A stretch of 64,000 nucleotides of DNA from Lachnospiraceae bacterium (lineage in GTDB: Bacteria; Bacillota; Clostridia; Lachnospirales; Lachnospiraceae): positions 22,972 through 86,971 of the forward strand of contig JAGBNK010000009.1 in NCBI GenBank assembly GCA_017634455.1, in the 5' to 3' direction. Shown piece after piece: positions 25,214-35,386 of the stretch; positions within the stretch are counted from its first letter, which is position 1, and every line of letters begins with the position of its first letter. The position numbers were made by a program, and so were the translations under genes. The notes beneath the pieces were generated by a model. It was not told the DNA's origin and did no database searches. It was given only the letters and a program-made list of their open reading frames with translations.

Positions 25214-25214
25214 A

Positions 25215-26558
25215 TTACTCTAAGTAATCCTTTAACTTTCTACTGCGACTTGGATGACGAAGCTTGCGCAATGCCTTGGCCTCGATCTGACGAATACGCT
25301 CACGAGTTACGTTGAATTCCTTTCCAACCTCCTCAAGTGTACGAGAACGACCGTCCTCAATTCCAAATCTCAAAATCAATACTTTCTTCTCTCTCTCAGT
25401 AAGAGTATCAAGAACCTCTCCAATCTGCTCACGGAGTAATGTATAAGTAGCAGCGTCAACTGGTACTGGCACATTATCATCCTGAATGAAGTCTCCAAGA
25501 TGTGAATCTTCCTCCTCACCAATTGGAGTCTCAAGAGATACTGGCTCCTGAGAAATCTTCAAAATCTCTCTAACTCGCTCAACAGGGATATCCATCTCTT
25601 CAGCGATTTCTTCTGGGGTAGGCTCACGACCTAACTCCTGGAGTAACTGACGTGATACCCTGATAAGCTTGTTGATTGTCTCAACCATATGTACAGGGAT
25701 ACGGATTGTACGAGCCTGATCAGCAATAGCTCTTGTAATAGCCTGACGAATCCACCATGTAGCATATGTAGAGAACTTATATCCCTTACGGTAGTCGAAC
25801 TTCTCAACAGCCTTGATAAGACCTAAGTTACCCTCCTGAATCAAATCAAGGAACAACATACCACGACCTACATATCTCTTGGCAATACTTACAACCAGAC
25901 GCAGGTTAGCCTCTGCAATTCTCTTCTTGGCTTCCTGATCACCAAGCTCCATTCTCTTGGCAAGTTCAATTTCCTCTTCTGCTGTAAGAAGTGGAACCTT
26001 ACCGATTTCCTTTAAGTACATACGAACTGGATCATCTGTGCTAATTCCATCTGGAGCAGACAGATCAATTTTGTCCATCTCGATTTCATCTTCCTCATCA
26101 AGGTCGATGTCTTCCTCGTCTCCCTCTTCACGAATGAGAGTGATATTGTTCTTGTCCAGTTCCTCCAAAATTCTATGGAACTGTTCTGCACTAGGCTTGA
26201 TTCCCTTGAATACCTCTGCAATATCACGGTACTCCAATGTATTACTCTTCTTCTTGGCTTCCTCAATAAGTTCTGAGAGATTCTTCTCAAACTCATCTAC
26301 CATTCCACCGGTCTTAACCTTGGCAATTCCACCCAGCAATTCAATTGTGTCATCATCCATCATTGAATCTTCATCAACGAAATGATCAATGTTGGAATCC
26401 TCATCCATTGCGTCATCAAGAAGTGCTTCATCATCCATGAGGTCTTCTACATCAGGTTCTGCTTCATCCATATCGAACTCATCAGCTTCTTCTACAGCTT
26501 CCTCATTCAATTCCAAATCCTTCTCCTCAACTACTTCCTCTTTCTTCTTTCTTGGCAT
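25215..26558 (-). CDS. rpoD: Primary sigma factor RpoD (SigA) with acidic N-terminus
   Basis: 447 residues. Regions 1.2 to 4.2 are complete: [11 protein letters not shown], the -10 binding block [29 protein letters not shown] and the -35 helix [20 protein letters not shown]. The first 150 residues are unusually acidic, with long D/E runs ([20 protein letters not shown]). It is followed by trmK and preceded by dnaG. The visible promoters in the window (TTGACA-17-TATAAT) fit its recognition. Confidence 0.98.
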   Translation of the reverse strand: MPRKKKEEVVEEKDLELNEEAVEEADEFDMDEAEPDVEDLMDDEALLDDAMDEDSNIDHFVDEDSMMDDDTIELLGGIAKVKTGGMVDEFEKNLSELIEEAKKKSNTLEYRDIAEVFKGIKPSAEQFHRILEELDKNNITLIREEGDEEDIDLDEEDEIEMDKIDLSAPDGISTDDPVRMYLKEIGKVPLLTAEEEIELAKRMELGDQEAKKRIAEANLRLVVSIAKRYVGRGMLFLDLIQEGNLGLIKAVEKFDYRKGYKFSTYATWWIRQAITRAIADQARTIRIPVHMVETINKLIRVSRQLLQELGREPTPEEIAEEMDIPVERVREILKISQEPVSLETPIGEEEDSHLGDFIQDDNVPVPVDAATYTLLREQIGEVLDTLTEREKKVLILRFGIEDGRSRTLEEVGKEFNVTRERIRQIEAKALRKLRHPSRSRKLKDYLE

Positions 26559-26622
26559 AGTTTTTGTTCCTTTCCTTAAATTATTGTGTTCTGTGTTGTT
26601 AAATATATCATCAAATTATGTA

Positions 26623-28437
26623 TTAAATACCCAAGGTCATACTGAAATTCATCTTGGATAATTCCTGTATCATTTTCTTGCTCTTAATAATCTCATTGAG
26701 AGCATTCACATCATTGGAATCCATATTTTTGCGCCTCTGCTCTAAGCTGTTTTCCTTAATTCTAACAATGGTTTCCTTGATTGCCTTCTCCCAGTCTCTG
26801 GCATCTTCTATTCCAGTTACATTGGTATTAAATATTTCTGCCACCTGACTCTGCTCATCATTTTCAGAAAACATTGTGACAATCTTGGCTGGATTAGCCA
26901 TGCCACTCTCCTGAAACTGTTCAAAGAGCTCTTTGGCAACCTGGGCATATATTCCCTCTGTGAAATCCTCAGGAGCTATATATTCCTTAATCATCTGGTA
27001 CAGTTCTGGTTTCTCCACCAACCAGGTCAGCATCAATCTCTGGGAGGTCTTCATTCCCTCCTCCTTGGATGCCTTCTTCTGTATTCCTGACTTCAACTTC
27101 GCTCTAGGCTCCACCTCATCAGCATTTATCTTGGTTCCCATACCTTGACGGACACCAATATTATTTACCATCTGACGGAGGTTTTCAAAGCCTACATTAT
27201 ACTTGGAAGCAACTGCTTCTATATAATTATTTCTCTCAATCTCCTCAGGAAATTCTACAATTCTCGAAGCAACCTTCTTGTAAAATGCTGTTTTGGATTC
27301 AGGGTCCGACATATCGAAATCCACCTCGTCCATCTGCACAGTGTACATGAAACTGTTCTGGGCATTGTCAATTCTCTTCTGATATTCCTCAGCTCCCAGG
27401 TTTTTGATAAATTCATCTGGATCCTTGTAAGGATTCATATCAATAACCTTGCAGGTAATTCCTGCAGCTCTGAGAATCGGTATAGCTCTAAGGGCAGCCT
27501 TGCGACCAGCTCCATCGCTGTCATAGCTTAGATATACATCCTTGCCAAATCGTTTTATCAGATTGGCATGTCCACTGGTTAGAGCAGTTCCAAGAGATGC
27601 CACCGCATTATCAAATCCAGCCTGATGCAATGCTATAACATCCATATAGCCCTCGCACAGTATGAACTTATCCGCTCTGGTTCTTCTGGCCAGATGCAGA
27701 CCATAGAGGTTTCTACTCTTGTCAAATATATCTGTCTCCGGGGAGTTGAGATATTTCGGTTCTCCCTCTCCCAACACTCTGCCGCCAAAGGCTATAACCT
27801 TGCTATTGGCATCCAATATTGGGAACATAGCACGATTCCAGAATTTATCGTATCCGCCCTTCACTTCATCTATAGTCACGAGTCCGCTATCCTTGAGAAT
27901 ATCATCTGTATATCCCTTGGAACGCAGGTACTTGTACAAATCATTACTGTATTTATCTGAATAACCTAATCCAAACTTCTGCATGGTTTCCGGAGACAAT
28001 TTTCTGTCCTCAAAATATTTCAAAGCAGTAGCTCCATGATCTGAATGAAGCAACTTGTAGAAATATGTGGCAGCCTCCTTATTAATCTCCAACAGTTTAT
28101 CTCGCTTGGCACTTCTGGCTTTCTGCTGAGCTGTCATCTCCGTCTCAGGAAGCTGAATTCCTGCCCTGTCAGCCAATTCGTGCATAGCCTCTGTGAAAGT
28201 CATATTCTCGTATTCCTGAAGAAATGTAAATACATTGCCTCCCTTGCCACATCCGAAGCAATAGTACATCTGTTTAGAAGGTGTTACGGAAAATGAACCT
28301 GTCTTCTCATTATGAAAGGGACATAAGCCAAAATAGCTTGACCCTTTTTTTGTCAAATGAACATATTGACCAATAACATCTACAATGTCGTTTCTAGAAC
28401 GAACTTCCTCGATGATATCGTCAGAATAGTATGGCAT
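26623..28437 (-). CDS. dnaG: DNA primase DnaG
   Basis: 604 residues. The zinc-binding domain shows CPFHNEKTGSFSV and CFGCGKGGN (CHC2 type). The TOPRIM domain shows EGYMDVIALHQAG and YDSDGAG. A helical C-terminal DnaB-binding part follows. It makes RNA primers. The dgt-dnaG-rpoD order is the usual macromolecular-synthesis operon; spacing to dgt is three bases. Confidence 0.98.
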   Translation of the reverse strand: MPYYSDDIIEEVRSRNDIVDVIGQYVHLTKKGSSYFGLCPFHNEKTGSFSVTPSKQMYYCFGCGKGGNVFTFLQEYENMTFTEAMHELADRAGIQLPETEMTAQQKARSAKRDKLLEINKEAATYFYKLLHSDHGATALKYFEDRKLSPETMQKFGLGYSDKYSNDLYKYLRSKGYTDDILKDSGLVTIDEVKGGYDKFWNRAMFPILDANSKVIAFGGRVLGEGEPKYLNSPETDIFDKSRNLYGLHLARRTRADKFILCEGYMDVIALHQAGFDNAVASLGTALTSGHANLIKRFGKDVYLSYDSDGAGRKAALRAIPILRAAGITCKVIDMNPYKDPDEFIKNLGAEEYQKRIDNAQNSFMYTVQMDEVDFDMSDPESKTAFYKKVASRIVEFPEEIERNNYIEAVASKYNVGFENLRQMVNNIGVRQGMGTKINADEVEPRAKLKSGIQKKASKEEGMKTSQRLMLTWLVEKPELYQMIKEYIAPEDFTEGIYAQVAKELFEQFQESGMANPAKIVTMFSENDEQSQVAEIFNTNVTGIEDARDWEKAIKETIVRIKENSLEQRRKNMDSNDVNALNEIIKSKKMIQELSKMNFSMTLGI

Positions 28438-28440
28438 AAT

Positions 28441-29493
28441 CTAGTCCTCCACTATCATCCATGACATAGGCATAAATACTTCATTGAATTTGTTGATAGC
28501 ATATTGATCTGTCATACCCGCAATGTAATCGCAGACCACTCTGTCAACATCCTCATGCTCCTGCTCAATCATGTTGATATATTGTGCCGGCAGTAGTTCT
28601 ACTCTATCCAGGTAGTAATTATATAGCTCTGTCAGCATGCGCTGAGCTTTAACTTCCTCTCCCTTGGCATATGGATTGGTATACAGATTTTCAAACATGA
28701 ACTCTCGCAGGTCATACATTGCCTGATTCATTTCCTCAGACATCATAACCGGCTCCAAATCGTTTCTGCATTCCGCATCCATAATCTTCATATTATTTAA
28801 GCTACAGCTTATAACATCATGAATCAGATTGTCCAATCTGTCATCGCATGTCATTCCTATAGCTTTTCTTATCTCAAGAGGTATATCTTCCTCACACAAT
28901 ATCTGTGCTCTAATTGCATCATCTATATCATGATTGATATAAGCAATCTTGTCAGACAATCGCACAACCTTACCTTCCGGTGTAGCCGGATTAGTTTTGG
29001 TTTGATGATTTCTGATGCCATCTCTCACTTCCCATGTGAGATTCAAGCCTTCACCTTCTTTTTCAAGTTTTTCAACAATTCTCACGCTTTGTTCGCTATG
29101 AATAAATCCTGTAGAGCACAAACCATTCAAAGTTCTCTCTCCACAATGACCAAAAGGTGTATGACCTAAATCATGTCCCAAAGCAATAGCTTCAACCAAA
29201 TCCTCATTTAGTCGCAAAGCCTTGGCAATAGTTCTGGCATTCTGTGATACCTCCAGAGTATGAGACAGTCTGGTTCTGTAATGGTCTCCCTTGGGAGCCA
29301 GAAAAACCTGTGTCTTGTTTTTCAATCGACGGAAAGCTTTGCTGTGCAATATTCTATCTCTGTCTCTCTGAAACAATGGTCTGATATCGCACTGTGGCTC
29401 ATCCTTCTGTCTGCCTCTGGAATTCTCATTTAATGTAGCATATGGACTGAGTGTTGCTCTCTCCATATCCTCAATTGTTTCGCGAATTGTCAT
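28441..29493 (-). CDS. dgt: dGTP triphosphohydrolase-like HD protein
   Basis: About 350 residues with the HD phosphohydrolase ligands: TRLSHTLEVSQNA, HDLGHTPFGHCGE and the later NHDIDDAI. It matches the dGTPase family (deoxyguanosine triphosphate to deoxyguanosine plus triphosphate). I start at the ATG at 29493 (MTIRETIEDMERA) with AAGGGGG upstream. The longer frame reaches back through a terminator hairpin, so it is not a credible start. Upstream sequence is a terminator for the preceding glycosidase. Confidence 0.93.
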   Translation of the reverse strand: MTIRETIEDMERATLSPYATLNENSRGRQKDEPQCDIRPLFQRDRDRILHSKAFRRLKNKTQVFLAPKGDHYRTRLSHTLEVSQNARTIAKALRLNEDLVEAIALGHDLGHTPFGHCGERTLNGLCSTGFIHSEQSVRIVEKLEKEGEGLNLTWEVRDGIRNHQTKTNPATPEGKVVRLSDKIAYINHDIDDAIRAQILCEEDIPLEIRKAIGMTCDDRLDNLIHDVISCSLNNMKIMDAECRNDLEPVMMSEEMNQAMYDLREFMFENLYTNPYAKGEEVKAQRMLTELYNYYLDRVELLPAQYINMIEQEHEDVDRVVCDYIAGMTDQYAINKFNEVFMPMSWMIVED

Positions 29494-29526
29494 GAAATCC
29501 CCCTTATTCAAAAACAACGAAAACTT

Positions 29527-29565
29527 ACAAAAAAAGCCTCTATAATTATTATTACAGAAGCTTTC
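29527..29565 (-). terminator. Terminator between the glycosidase and dgt
   Basis: Minus-strand stem AAAGC-TCT/AGA-GCTTT around an AT-rich loop, followed by seven T. It ends the beta-glucosidase transcript about 35 bases before the dgt ATG. Confidence 0.8.
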
Positions 29566-29676
29566 TTGATTTCCTTTTTTATTTTTTAAATTTCCAAAAA
29601 AATTTTTTATTTTTTTCAGAGCATAGATGTTCGGAAGAAATATCAATGTAAAACCTATACCCTATATTTATCTCTA

Positions 29677-32118
29677 CTATAATCTGGTAAGAGCAAATCT
29701 CAACACGTTGGCTGCTGTTCTCTGAAGCTCACCTCTTGTAAGGCCTTCTGGCTTACCAATAGTCTCCAGCATCTTGCCATCATACATATATTCCTTTTGA
29801 GAGAATTTCATATTACCAGGCATGTACACATCCACCTGAGCACGAACTCTGTAGGCATTGTCCTTGACACCTGGGAACTCTGGCATCTCTGCCCTTCTCA
29901 TCCACCAGTCAGTCATTACATTACCCTTGTATCCCCACTCTTTTCGAAGAACTGTAGTTACAAGTTCATAATTATAATGACTCCATACACCATTTACCTT
30001 GTTGTAACTTGTCATTACATTTTCCGGATCACTCTCCTTGATACAATACTCGAAGTTCTTGAGATATATCTCTCTGAGAGCTCTCATGGATACTCTTGAA
30101 TCATTGTGGGTTCTATTGTACTCCTGATTATTACATGCAAAATGTTTTGGACAAGCGGAGATTCCACCCTTTTGCAAACCTCTGACTGTAGCAGCTGCTG
30201 TTCTACCTGACAGCATTGGATCCTCAGAATAATATTCGAAGTTTCTACCGCAAAGTGGATTTCTATGAATATTCAATCCAGGTGCCAGATTTACATCTAT
30301 CTCATAATGCACGCCCTCATTTCCAATGAGCACAAATGTCTCCTCCACAAGCTTAGGATTCCAGGCGCAGGCAATTGCTGTTCCACATGGGAGAAGTGTG
30401 GTATATCTCTTCAATCTAAGTCCAGCAGGGCCATCAGCTGTTACAAGAACAGGGATTCCCTTCTGGCGAAGTTCCTCAGTAATTCCACCGAATACACCAG
30501 CATTTCCCGGGGTACCCAGAGGAGAATCCATCATACCAATACCATGTGAGATATCTGACAGGTCCTTGTCGCTAAGCTGAGCAATAAACTCCTCCAAGGT
30601 ATTGCGGCCTTCCTTCACATCCACAAGCTTGATTCCCACATCACCTGTCTGTGGAATATCAGCAGGCAAATCAGCAAGTACTGCCTCATGAAGTCCAGTA
30701 TCTGCTACTGTCACCTTGTCCTGCTTGTACAGAGTAGTCTGTGGATCCTGACCTTTCAATACAGAGAAGCTGCTCTTTGGAGACATAACCTTGTTACATT
30801 TCTCCACGCACTTAGTCTCTGACAGCTCAAATTCATAAGCGCATTCAATATCTCTACAGCTATTTCCCACCATGTAAGCATATGAACCTGCTTCAAGTAC
30901 ATAGGAATCAATATATCCTGTCACTCCTGAATCATCATAAGAAGTAATGTCATGATCTAATACTTCAATTGTAACCTTCGCCTCCTGGCCAGAAGCAATC
31001 ACATCAGTCTTGGCATATGCTCCCAGTACAATAGCAGGCTTATTCAGCTTACCCTCTGGTGCCTTCACATAAATCTGAACTACTTCCTTACCGGCGTATC
31101 TGCCAGTGTTTTGTACTGTTATGTCAAATGTAAATCCATCATCCCCAGAATTTCTATTTACAGAGTCTGTGATTATGTTAAATGTTGTATAACTCAAACC
31201 GTAGCCAAATGGATATTTCACCTTGTCCTTGGCAAAGGTCTCGAAATATCTGTAGCCTACATATATATCTTCGTAATAAATATTGAAGTCCTTGCCACCA
31301 AAATATGGTGCAGAAGGATAATCCTCATAATTCTTGGCAATGGTATCTGACAACTTACCACTAGGATTCACCTTACCACTCAATACATCTGCAAGAGCGT
31401 TGGCATTTTCCTGTCCCAACTGCCATGCATATATAATAGCCTCGAAGTTATAATTATCCACAAATGACATATCTACAATATTTCCGCAGTCCATTACAAG
31501 AACTACATGTTCAAATTCATTGCAGACTTTTCTAAGCATATCCTGCTCTTCGTCTGTAAGATAGTAACTGCCCTTCTCCAGCTTATTCTCTCTGTCTTCA
31601 CCAGCAGCTCTTCCAATTATTACAAGAGCCATATCGCTATTGTTCTTGGCAGTCTTAACCACATCTGTTGTAATTGGCATCTCCTCGTGGAAATATGGCC
31701 AATGACCCCAGAAACCATGCATAGCTTCATTATCAGGATTCTCACACCATCTGTCATAGATATCCTTTAAATCCTTGTTGTATCTGATTCCAGCCTCATC
31801 AAATCCCTCAAAGAGAGATACTGAATATGGAGCATGTACATCTCCACCTGAACCGTAACCTACATAGAACCAGTCATGCTGAATTCTACCGAAGACTGAT
31901 ACACATTTATCCTCAGTAATAGGCAGTATGTTATTATCATTTTTCAGAAGGACTATACCTTCCTCTGCCAGTTTTCTCAGCTGTTCAGGCATACCTGGTG
32001 TAATATACTTCTCACCTTCAGCCTGGTTCTCATCCTGAGCTACAGAATTAATCTTCTTGTTAATATATTCTGCAAACCATCTCTCTAATTTCTTTTGCAG
32101 TTTTGTCTTTCTAGCCAT
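29677..32118 (-). CDS. Family 3 beta-glucosidase with permuted domain order
   Basis: About 813 residues. The alpha/beta sandwich domain normally found at the C-terminus of GH3 enzymes comes first (GIVLLKNDNNILPITEDKCVSVFG), then a FnIII-like domain, then the catalytic barrel with PVLVTADGPAGLR, KHFACNNQEYNR and the nucleophile motif NVMTDWWM near residue 755. This reversed order is known for the Butyrivibrio fibrisolvens and Ruminococcus albus beta-glucosidases. No signal peptide is seen, so it is cytoplasmic and probably splits imported oligosaccharides. The ATG at 32118 follows AGGAGA; an ATG ten codons upstream is less well placed. Confidence 0.9.
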   Translation of the reverse strand: MARKTKLQKKLERWFAEYINKKINSVAQDENQAEGEKYITPGMPEQLRKLAEEGIVLLKNDNNILPITEDKCVSVFGRIQHDWFYVGYGSGGDVHAPYSVSLFEGFDEAGIRYNKDLKDIYDRWCENPDNEAMHGFWGHWPYFHEEMPITTDVVKTAKNNSDMALVIIGRAAGEDRENKLEKGSYYLTDEEQDMLRKVCNEFEHVVLVMDCGNIVDMSFVDNYNFEAIIYAWQLGQENANALADVLSGKVNPSGKLSDTIAKNYEDYPSAPYFGGKDFNIYYEDIYVGYRYFETFAKDKVKYPFGYGLSYTTFNIITDSVNRNSGDDGFTFDITVQNTGRYAGKEVVQIYVKAPEGKLNKPAIVLGAYAKTDVIASGQEAKVTIEVLDHDITSYDDSGVTGYIDSYVLEAGSYAYMVGNSCRDIECAYEFELSETKCVEKCNKVMSPKSSFSVLKGQDPQTTLYKQDKVTVADTGLHEAVLADLPADIPQTGDVGIKLVDVKEGRNTLEEFIAQLSDKDLSDISHGIGMMDSPLGTPGNAGVFGGITEELRQKGIPVLVTADGPAGLRLKRYTTLLPCGTAIACAWNPKLVEETFVLIGNEGVHYEIDVNLAPGLNIHRNPLCGRNFEYYSEDPMLSGRTAAATVRGLQKGGISACPKHFACNNQEYNRTHNDSRVSMRALREIYLKNFEYCIKESDPENVMTSYNKVNGVWSHYNYELVTTVLRKEWGYKGNVMTDWWMRRAEMPEFPGVKDNAYRVRAQVDVYMPGNMKFSQKEYMYDGKMLETIGKPEGLTRGELQRTAANVLRFALTRL

Positions 32119-32218
32119 TACACTTCTCCTTCTTTCAGTCCTTTTCAATTTACATCATATCTCAGATTAAATTTCATAAATAGTATAAATCTATGATTTT
32201 TTGTAAATATTCGGCTTA

Positions 32219-32479
32219 TTATTTTTTCATAAATGCATCAAGTACATTTACATTTGCAGCCATGGTTTTGATTTCTTCCAAATGTTCGGTCATATATTTC
32301 TCAAGTTCAGAAACCTCAATTGCTGCAAAACCCTCATTGGATGTAATCTTGCATGCCGGAACTCGACCCTCAGCATTTCTCACACCATCTGAGAAAGTCA
32401 CATACGCCATCTTCTTGCCTTCTTCATCTCGACAAATAGATGAGACAGACATCTGTAATTCACCATTATTTTCTGCCAT
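32219..32479 (-). CDS. Hypothetical small protein
   Basis: 86 residues with no recognised domain. It starts MAENNGELQM after a good GGAGGG, and reads as a beta-rich N-terminal half (MSVSSICRDEEGKKMAYVTFS) with a helical end. The gene has a terminator before it and sits between the beta-glucosidase and an ABC operon. No function is claimed. Confidence 0.7.
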   Translation of the reverse strand: MAENNGELQMSVSSICRDEEGKKMAYVTFSDGVRNAEGRVPACKITSNEGFAAIEVSELEKYMTEHLEEIKTMAANVNVLDAFMKK

Positions 32480-32526
32480 AGCAACCCTCCAACTACAACT
32501 CTTTTCAAAACCTTGTTTCTATAATA

Positions 32527-32556
32527 CACAAAAAGTTGCCCAAAGTGGGCAACTTT
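32527..32556. terminator. Terminator between the ABC operon and the small hypothetical gene
   Basis: Perfect 10-bp stem AAAGTTGCCC/GGGCAACTTT with a 5-base loop and T-runs on both strands. It closes the GntR/ABC operon transcribed on the minus strand. Confidence 0.85.
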
Positions 32557-32618
32557 CGATTTTTTTGTAAATATTTTAGAAAAATTTAATAGTTCATTAT
32601 CATTTCTCACAAAAAGAA

Positions 32619-33281
32619 TTATGCATCCTTGAATACACCACGGAAAGCATATTCAGACAGAGGTTTTCTATAAAGCAATCTGGCAATGCCATATTCCAGC
32701 AAACCGCCCAGAATAATAATTACGTATCCTGCTACTGCAATCACAGAGAAATTAATCATTCCAACGGCAATGTCACCATTCTCATTCATGAAAAGATTCA
32801 TCATGAAAAACTGTGATCCAAATACCATAGCCATCATCAAAATGAATCCTAGCCAATAATATTTGAAGCAAACTGCAACAAATATAAATGTAGCCACCAT
32901 GAACGTTAACATCATGGTCAGAGTCCCAACATATACATCCTCCTTCTCCGGATGCAGATGTATAAGTACAGACTTCTCAATCAACAGAAATGTGTAGATA
33001 ACCATATAGAAAACTGTACTTGTAATAACTGGAATAGTAAGTTGCAGTTTTCTCTGCATAGGTGAGCTTGCTACATAAGTTGATACATCCATTGAGATAA
33101 TCATCTGATAAGCAAACATTCCCAGAATCATGAAGTAGAATCCTCCAATTACATTGCCACCTCCGGAGGTAACCTCAACAACTACTCCAATCACCATAAA
33201 AATTGCAATCATAATCAGATTCAATTTAATCTTGTAACCATATTTCAACAGTTTAAATCCTGTAATTAAATCCTTTAACAT
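32619..33281 (-). CDS. ABC permease (YtrC/D-like), subunit 2
   Basis: 220 residues with about six membrane helices and a central DVSTYVASSPMQRKLQ segment, which sits where ABC-2 permeases contact the ATPase. I recognise no closer family. It is the last gene of the GntR-ABC operon, three bases from the preceding permease gene. Substrate unknown; many YtrA-type operons respond to cell-wall stress. Confidence 0.7.
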   Translation of the reverse strand: MLKDLITGFKLLKYGYKIKLNLIMIAIFMVIGVVVEVTSGGGNVIGGFYFMILGMFAYQMIISMDVSTYVASSPMQRKLQLTIPVITSTVFYMVIYTFLLIEKSVLIHLHPEKEDVYVGTLTMMLTFMVATFIFVAVCFKYYWLGFILMMAMVFGSQFFMMNLFMNENGDIAVGMINFSVIAVAGYVIIILGGLLEYGIARLLYRKPLSEYAFRGVFKDA

Positions 33282-33283
33282 AA

Positions 33284-33991
33284 TTAATCCTCCTTCTCTA
33301 CTTCATCATAGAAAGACATCTGTAATTTCTTGTCTATATGAATAATAGATATTACCGCTTCCACTATAAGAAGAGCTACAGTTGTCACAATAATCGCAAT
33401 AAGCACCGGAGTACCATGCATTGCTCCCTGATATACTATAAATCCAATCAAGGCATCGGCACCCAATGTCACAAAGCTGTTCAAGGTATATACAGTCTGA
33501 GCCATACTGATGTATCTATCGATATTAACCAGCAGAATCTGCATAAATACAAAAGCCAGATACATCTCCAGTACTATTAAAACTATATTCTTCATACCAA
33601 TCCATGGCACAAGAAGCTGATTCAGCAAAGTATCATCCTTGAGATTTATAGAATTCAATCCCCATGCCAGCAACATAAATATAGCAGGTCTTATAAATCT
33701 GGTGAAATAATCCACATGGAGAGCGTCCTTCATTACAACCATTCCCTCAAAGGATGTCTTGAGATAATCCATTCCCATGTTGTTTTTCTGATAAATATTT
33801 CCAAATGCGAAATAATCTGTCATACCATCAACCACCATATATATGAAAAAACATATAAGAAATGATGGTGTGCTTTCAAATATAAATGATAAAAGCAAGC
33901 TTGCCACAGCAAAACCAACAGGTATCAGAATATCGGCAACAACCATATAAGTTGTGTTAAACAAAGTAAAATAATTCTTTAACTTTCTCAT
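33284..33991 (-). CDS. ABC permease (YtrC/D-like), subunit 1
   Basis: 235 residues with about six membrane helices and a soluble loop GNIYQKNNMGMDYLKTSFEGMV between helices 2 and 3. It lies ten bases after the ATPase gene and three before the second permease. Both permeases and the ATPase are in the same operon, so they probably form one transporter. Confidence 0.7.
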   Translation of the reverse strand: MRKLKNYFTLFNTTYMVVADILIPVGFAVASLLLSFIFESTPSFLICFFIYMVVDGMTDYFAFGNIYQKNNMGMDYLKTSFEGMVVMKDALHVDYFTRFIRPAIFMLLAWGLNSINLKDDTLLNQLLVPWIGMKNIVLIVLEMYLAFVFMQILLVNIDRYISMAQTVYTLNSFVTLGADALIGFIVYQGAMHGTPVLIAIIVTTVALLIVEAVISIIHIDKKLQMSFYDEVEKED

Positions 33992-34000
33992 ATCCGACTC

Positions 34001-34906
34001 CTATCTCATTACAAGCTTTGTATTCTTCTTCATTACAGCCACACTAATCTGATATAGAGATGGTGTTTCTTCTACAACATCCATTCCAGCAAGCTTGTCC
34101 AGATCTTCTGCCAGACATACGCCCTCAAAGCCATATGAGTTGGTAGAGATTGTATATAATATACTCTTGGCTTTCTCAGCATCCTCTTTCTCACCCTTTA
34201 CCAGGATATATTTCTCTTTCAAATCTTCTACGAAGCCTTCCTCTACAACTGTTCCATTCTCCATAATAATGGCATAATCAGTAATATTTTCCATATCAGA
34301 AATATTATGTGTTGAGAAGAATACTGACTTCTGTCCGTTACCTTCCTCAATATACTCACTAATCATCTGGCACAATTTGTCTCTCATAAGTGGATCAAGT
34401 GGTGAAGCAGGCTCATCAAGGAGCAATATATCTGTGTCTCTAGCAAATACACCTGATAACATAAGCTTCATCTTGTTACCATCTGACAGGTTAGAATTCT
34501 TCTTCTTTCTGTTCTCACCATTTATTGACAGAGCCAAATCTGTGCAAAGCTGGTTGAACTTCTCTGAGGAGAAGCTTGGGAACAGAAGCTTACTAATCTG
34601 CTCTACATCACCAATAGTCCACTGTGGCAAATAATACTTACCAGGACCTGTATAACCAATTCTATCTTTTACCTCTGGATTAAATTCTCTATCCTTGTCT
34701 GTATATTTATCAAAATATAACAGATTTCCTTTGTAATCCATTCTGATACCTGAGAGAATGTTCAAAAGTGTTGTCTTACCCGCTCCATTCTCTCCAATAA
34801 GAGCTGTTGCATATCCCTGTGGAATGTTTAACTCAGGAATATTTAACTCGAACTTCTTAAACTTCTTATAAATCTTCTCACCCTTGATTGCGCTTGTCAC
34901 TTCCAT
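34001..34906 (-). CDS. ABC transporter ATPase, YtrB-like
   Basis: 301 residues. Walker A GENGAGKT, signature LSDGNKMKLML (an LSGGQ variant), Walker B LLLDEPASPLDP and the H-loop FFSTHNISD. The C-terminal 80 residues form an extra regulatory-type domain. It is the first transport gene of the operon headed by a YtrA-like GntR regulator. Confidence 0.92.
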   Translation of the reverse strand: MEVTSAIKGEKIYKKFKKFELNIPELNIPQGYATALIGENGAGKTTLLNILSGIRMDYKGNLLYFDKYTDKDREFNPEVKDRIGYTGPGKYYLPQWTIGDVEQISKLLFPSFSSEKFNQLCTDLALSINGENRKKKNSNLSDGNKMKLMLSGVFARDTDILLLDEPASPLDPLMRDKLCQMISEYIEEGNGQKSVFFSTHNISDMENITDYAIIMENGTVVEEGFVEDLKEKYILVKGEKEDAEKAKSILYTISTNSYGFEGVCLAEDLDKLAGMDVVEETPSLYQISVAVMKKNTKLVMR

Positions 34907-34983
34907 TTTCTATACCTCCGCAAATAAAATCTTTTTCAAATTCGTTTTTTATTAATCCTCTTATTAATTATCCTATGTCGACT

Positions 34984-35358
34984 CTAGCTCTCCTCCATCT
35001 CTAGAAGAGCGTCCAGCATACTCCTTAACTCCCCAGAACTTATACCAGCCACCCGAGCAGATTGAATTGCTTCTGAAAGTGAAGCTTCCACTTTGCGTAA
35101 ATGCTGTTCCTGCAGCATCTCACTATCCTGCGCATTTACATAGAAGCCCTTGCCCTGAACTGCTGTAACCAGTCCAACCTGTTCCAGTTGCTCGTATGCT
35201 TTCTTAGTAGTTATGACACTAATTTTCAGTTCCATAGCCAGTGATCTGATTGATGGCAAATAATCTCCTTCTCTGTATTTGCCTGCCAATATGTCAGCCT
35301 TAAAGCTATCAGCAATTTGTTGATATATTGGCACACCTGAATTCTGTAATAGTTTCAT
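34984..35358 (-). CDS. YtrA-subfamily GntR transcriptional regulator
   Basis: About 124 residues. The N-terminal winged helix-turn-helix shows PIYQQIADSFKADILAGKY, LPSIRSLA and the VITTKKAYEQLE recognition helix. The short C-terminal helical tail is typical of the YtrA group. I take the ATG at 35358, preceded by GGAGGTG, not the one six codons upstream. An inverted repeat at the promoter (35387-35401) is its probable operator, giving autorepression of the ABC operon. Confidence 0.93.
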   Translation of the reverse strand: MKLLQNSGVPIYQQIADSFKADILAGKYREGDYLPSIRSLAMELKISVITTKKAYEQLEQVGLVTAVQGKGFYVNAQDSEMLQEQHLRKVEASLSEAIQSARVAGISSGELRSMLDALLEMEES

Positions 35359-35386
35359 TGTGCACCTCCGTCTCATAACTGTGTAT

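Noticed and set aside
25957..26661. Ser-rich plus-strand frames opposite rpoD
   Set aside because: They are the reverse of the Asp/Glu-rich N-terminus of SigA; codons for D/E read as S on the other strand. No ribosome sites fit.
28441..29646. A longer dgt protein starting at 29646
   Set aside because: It would translate through a terminator hairpin and its T-run; the ATG at 29493 has a good ribosome site and the family start.
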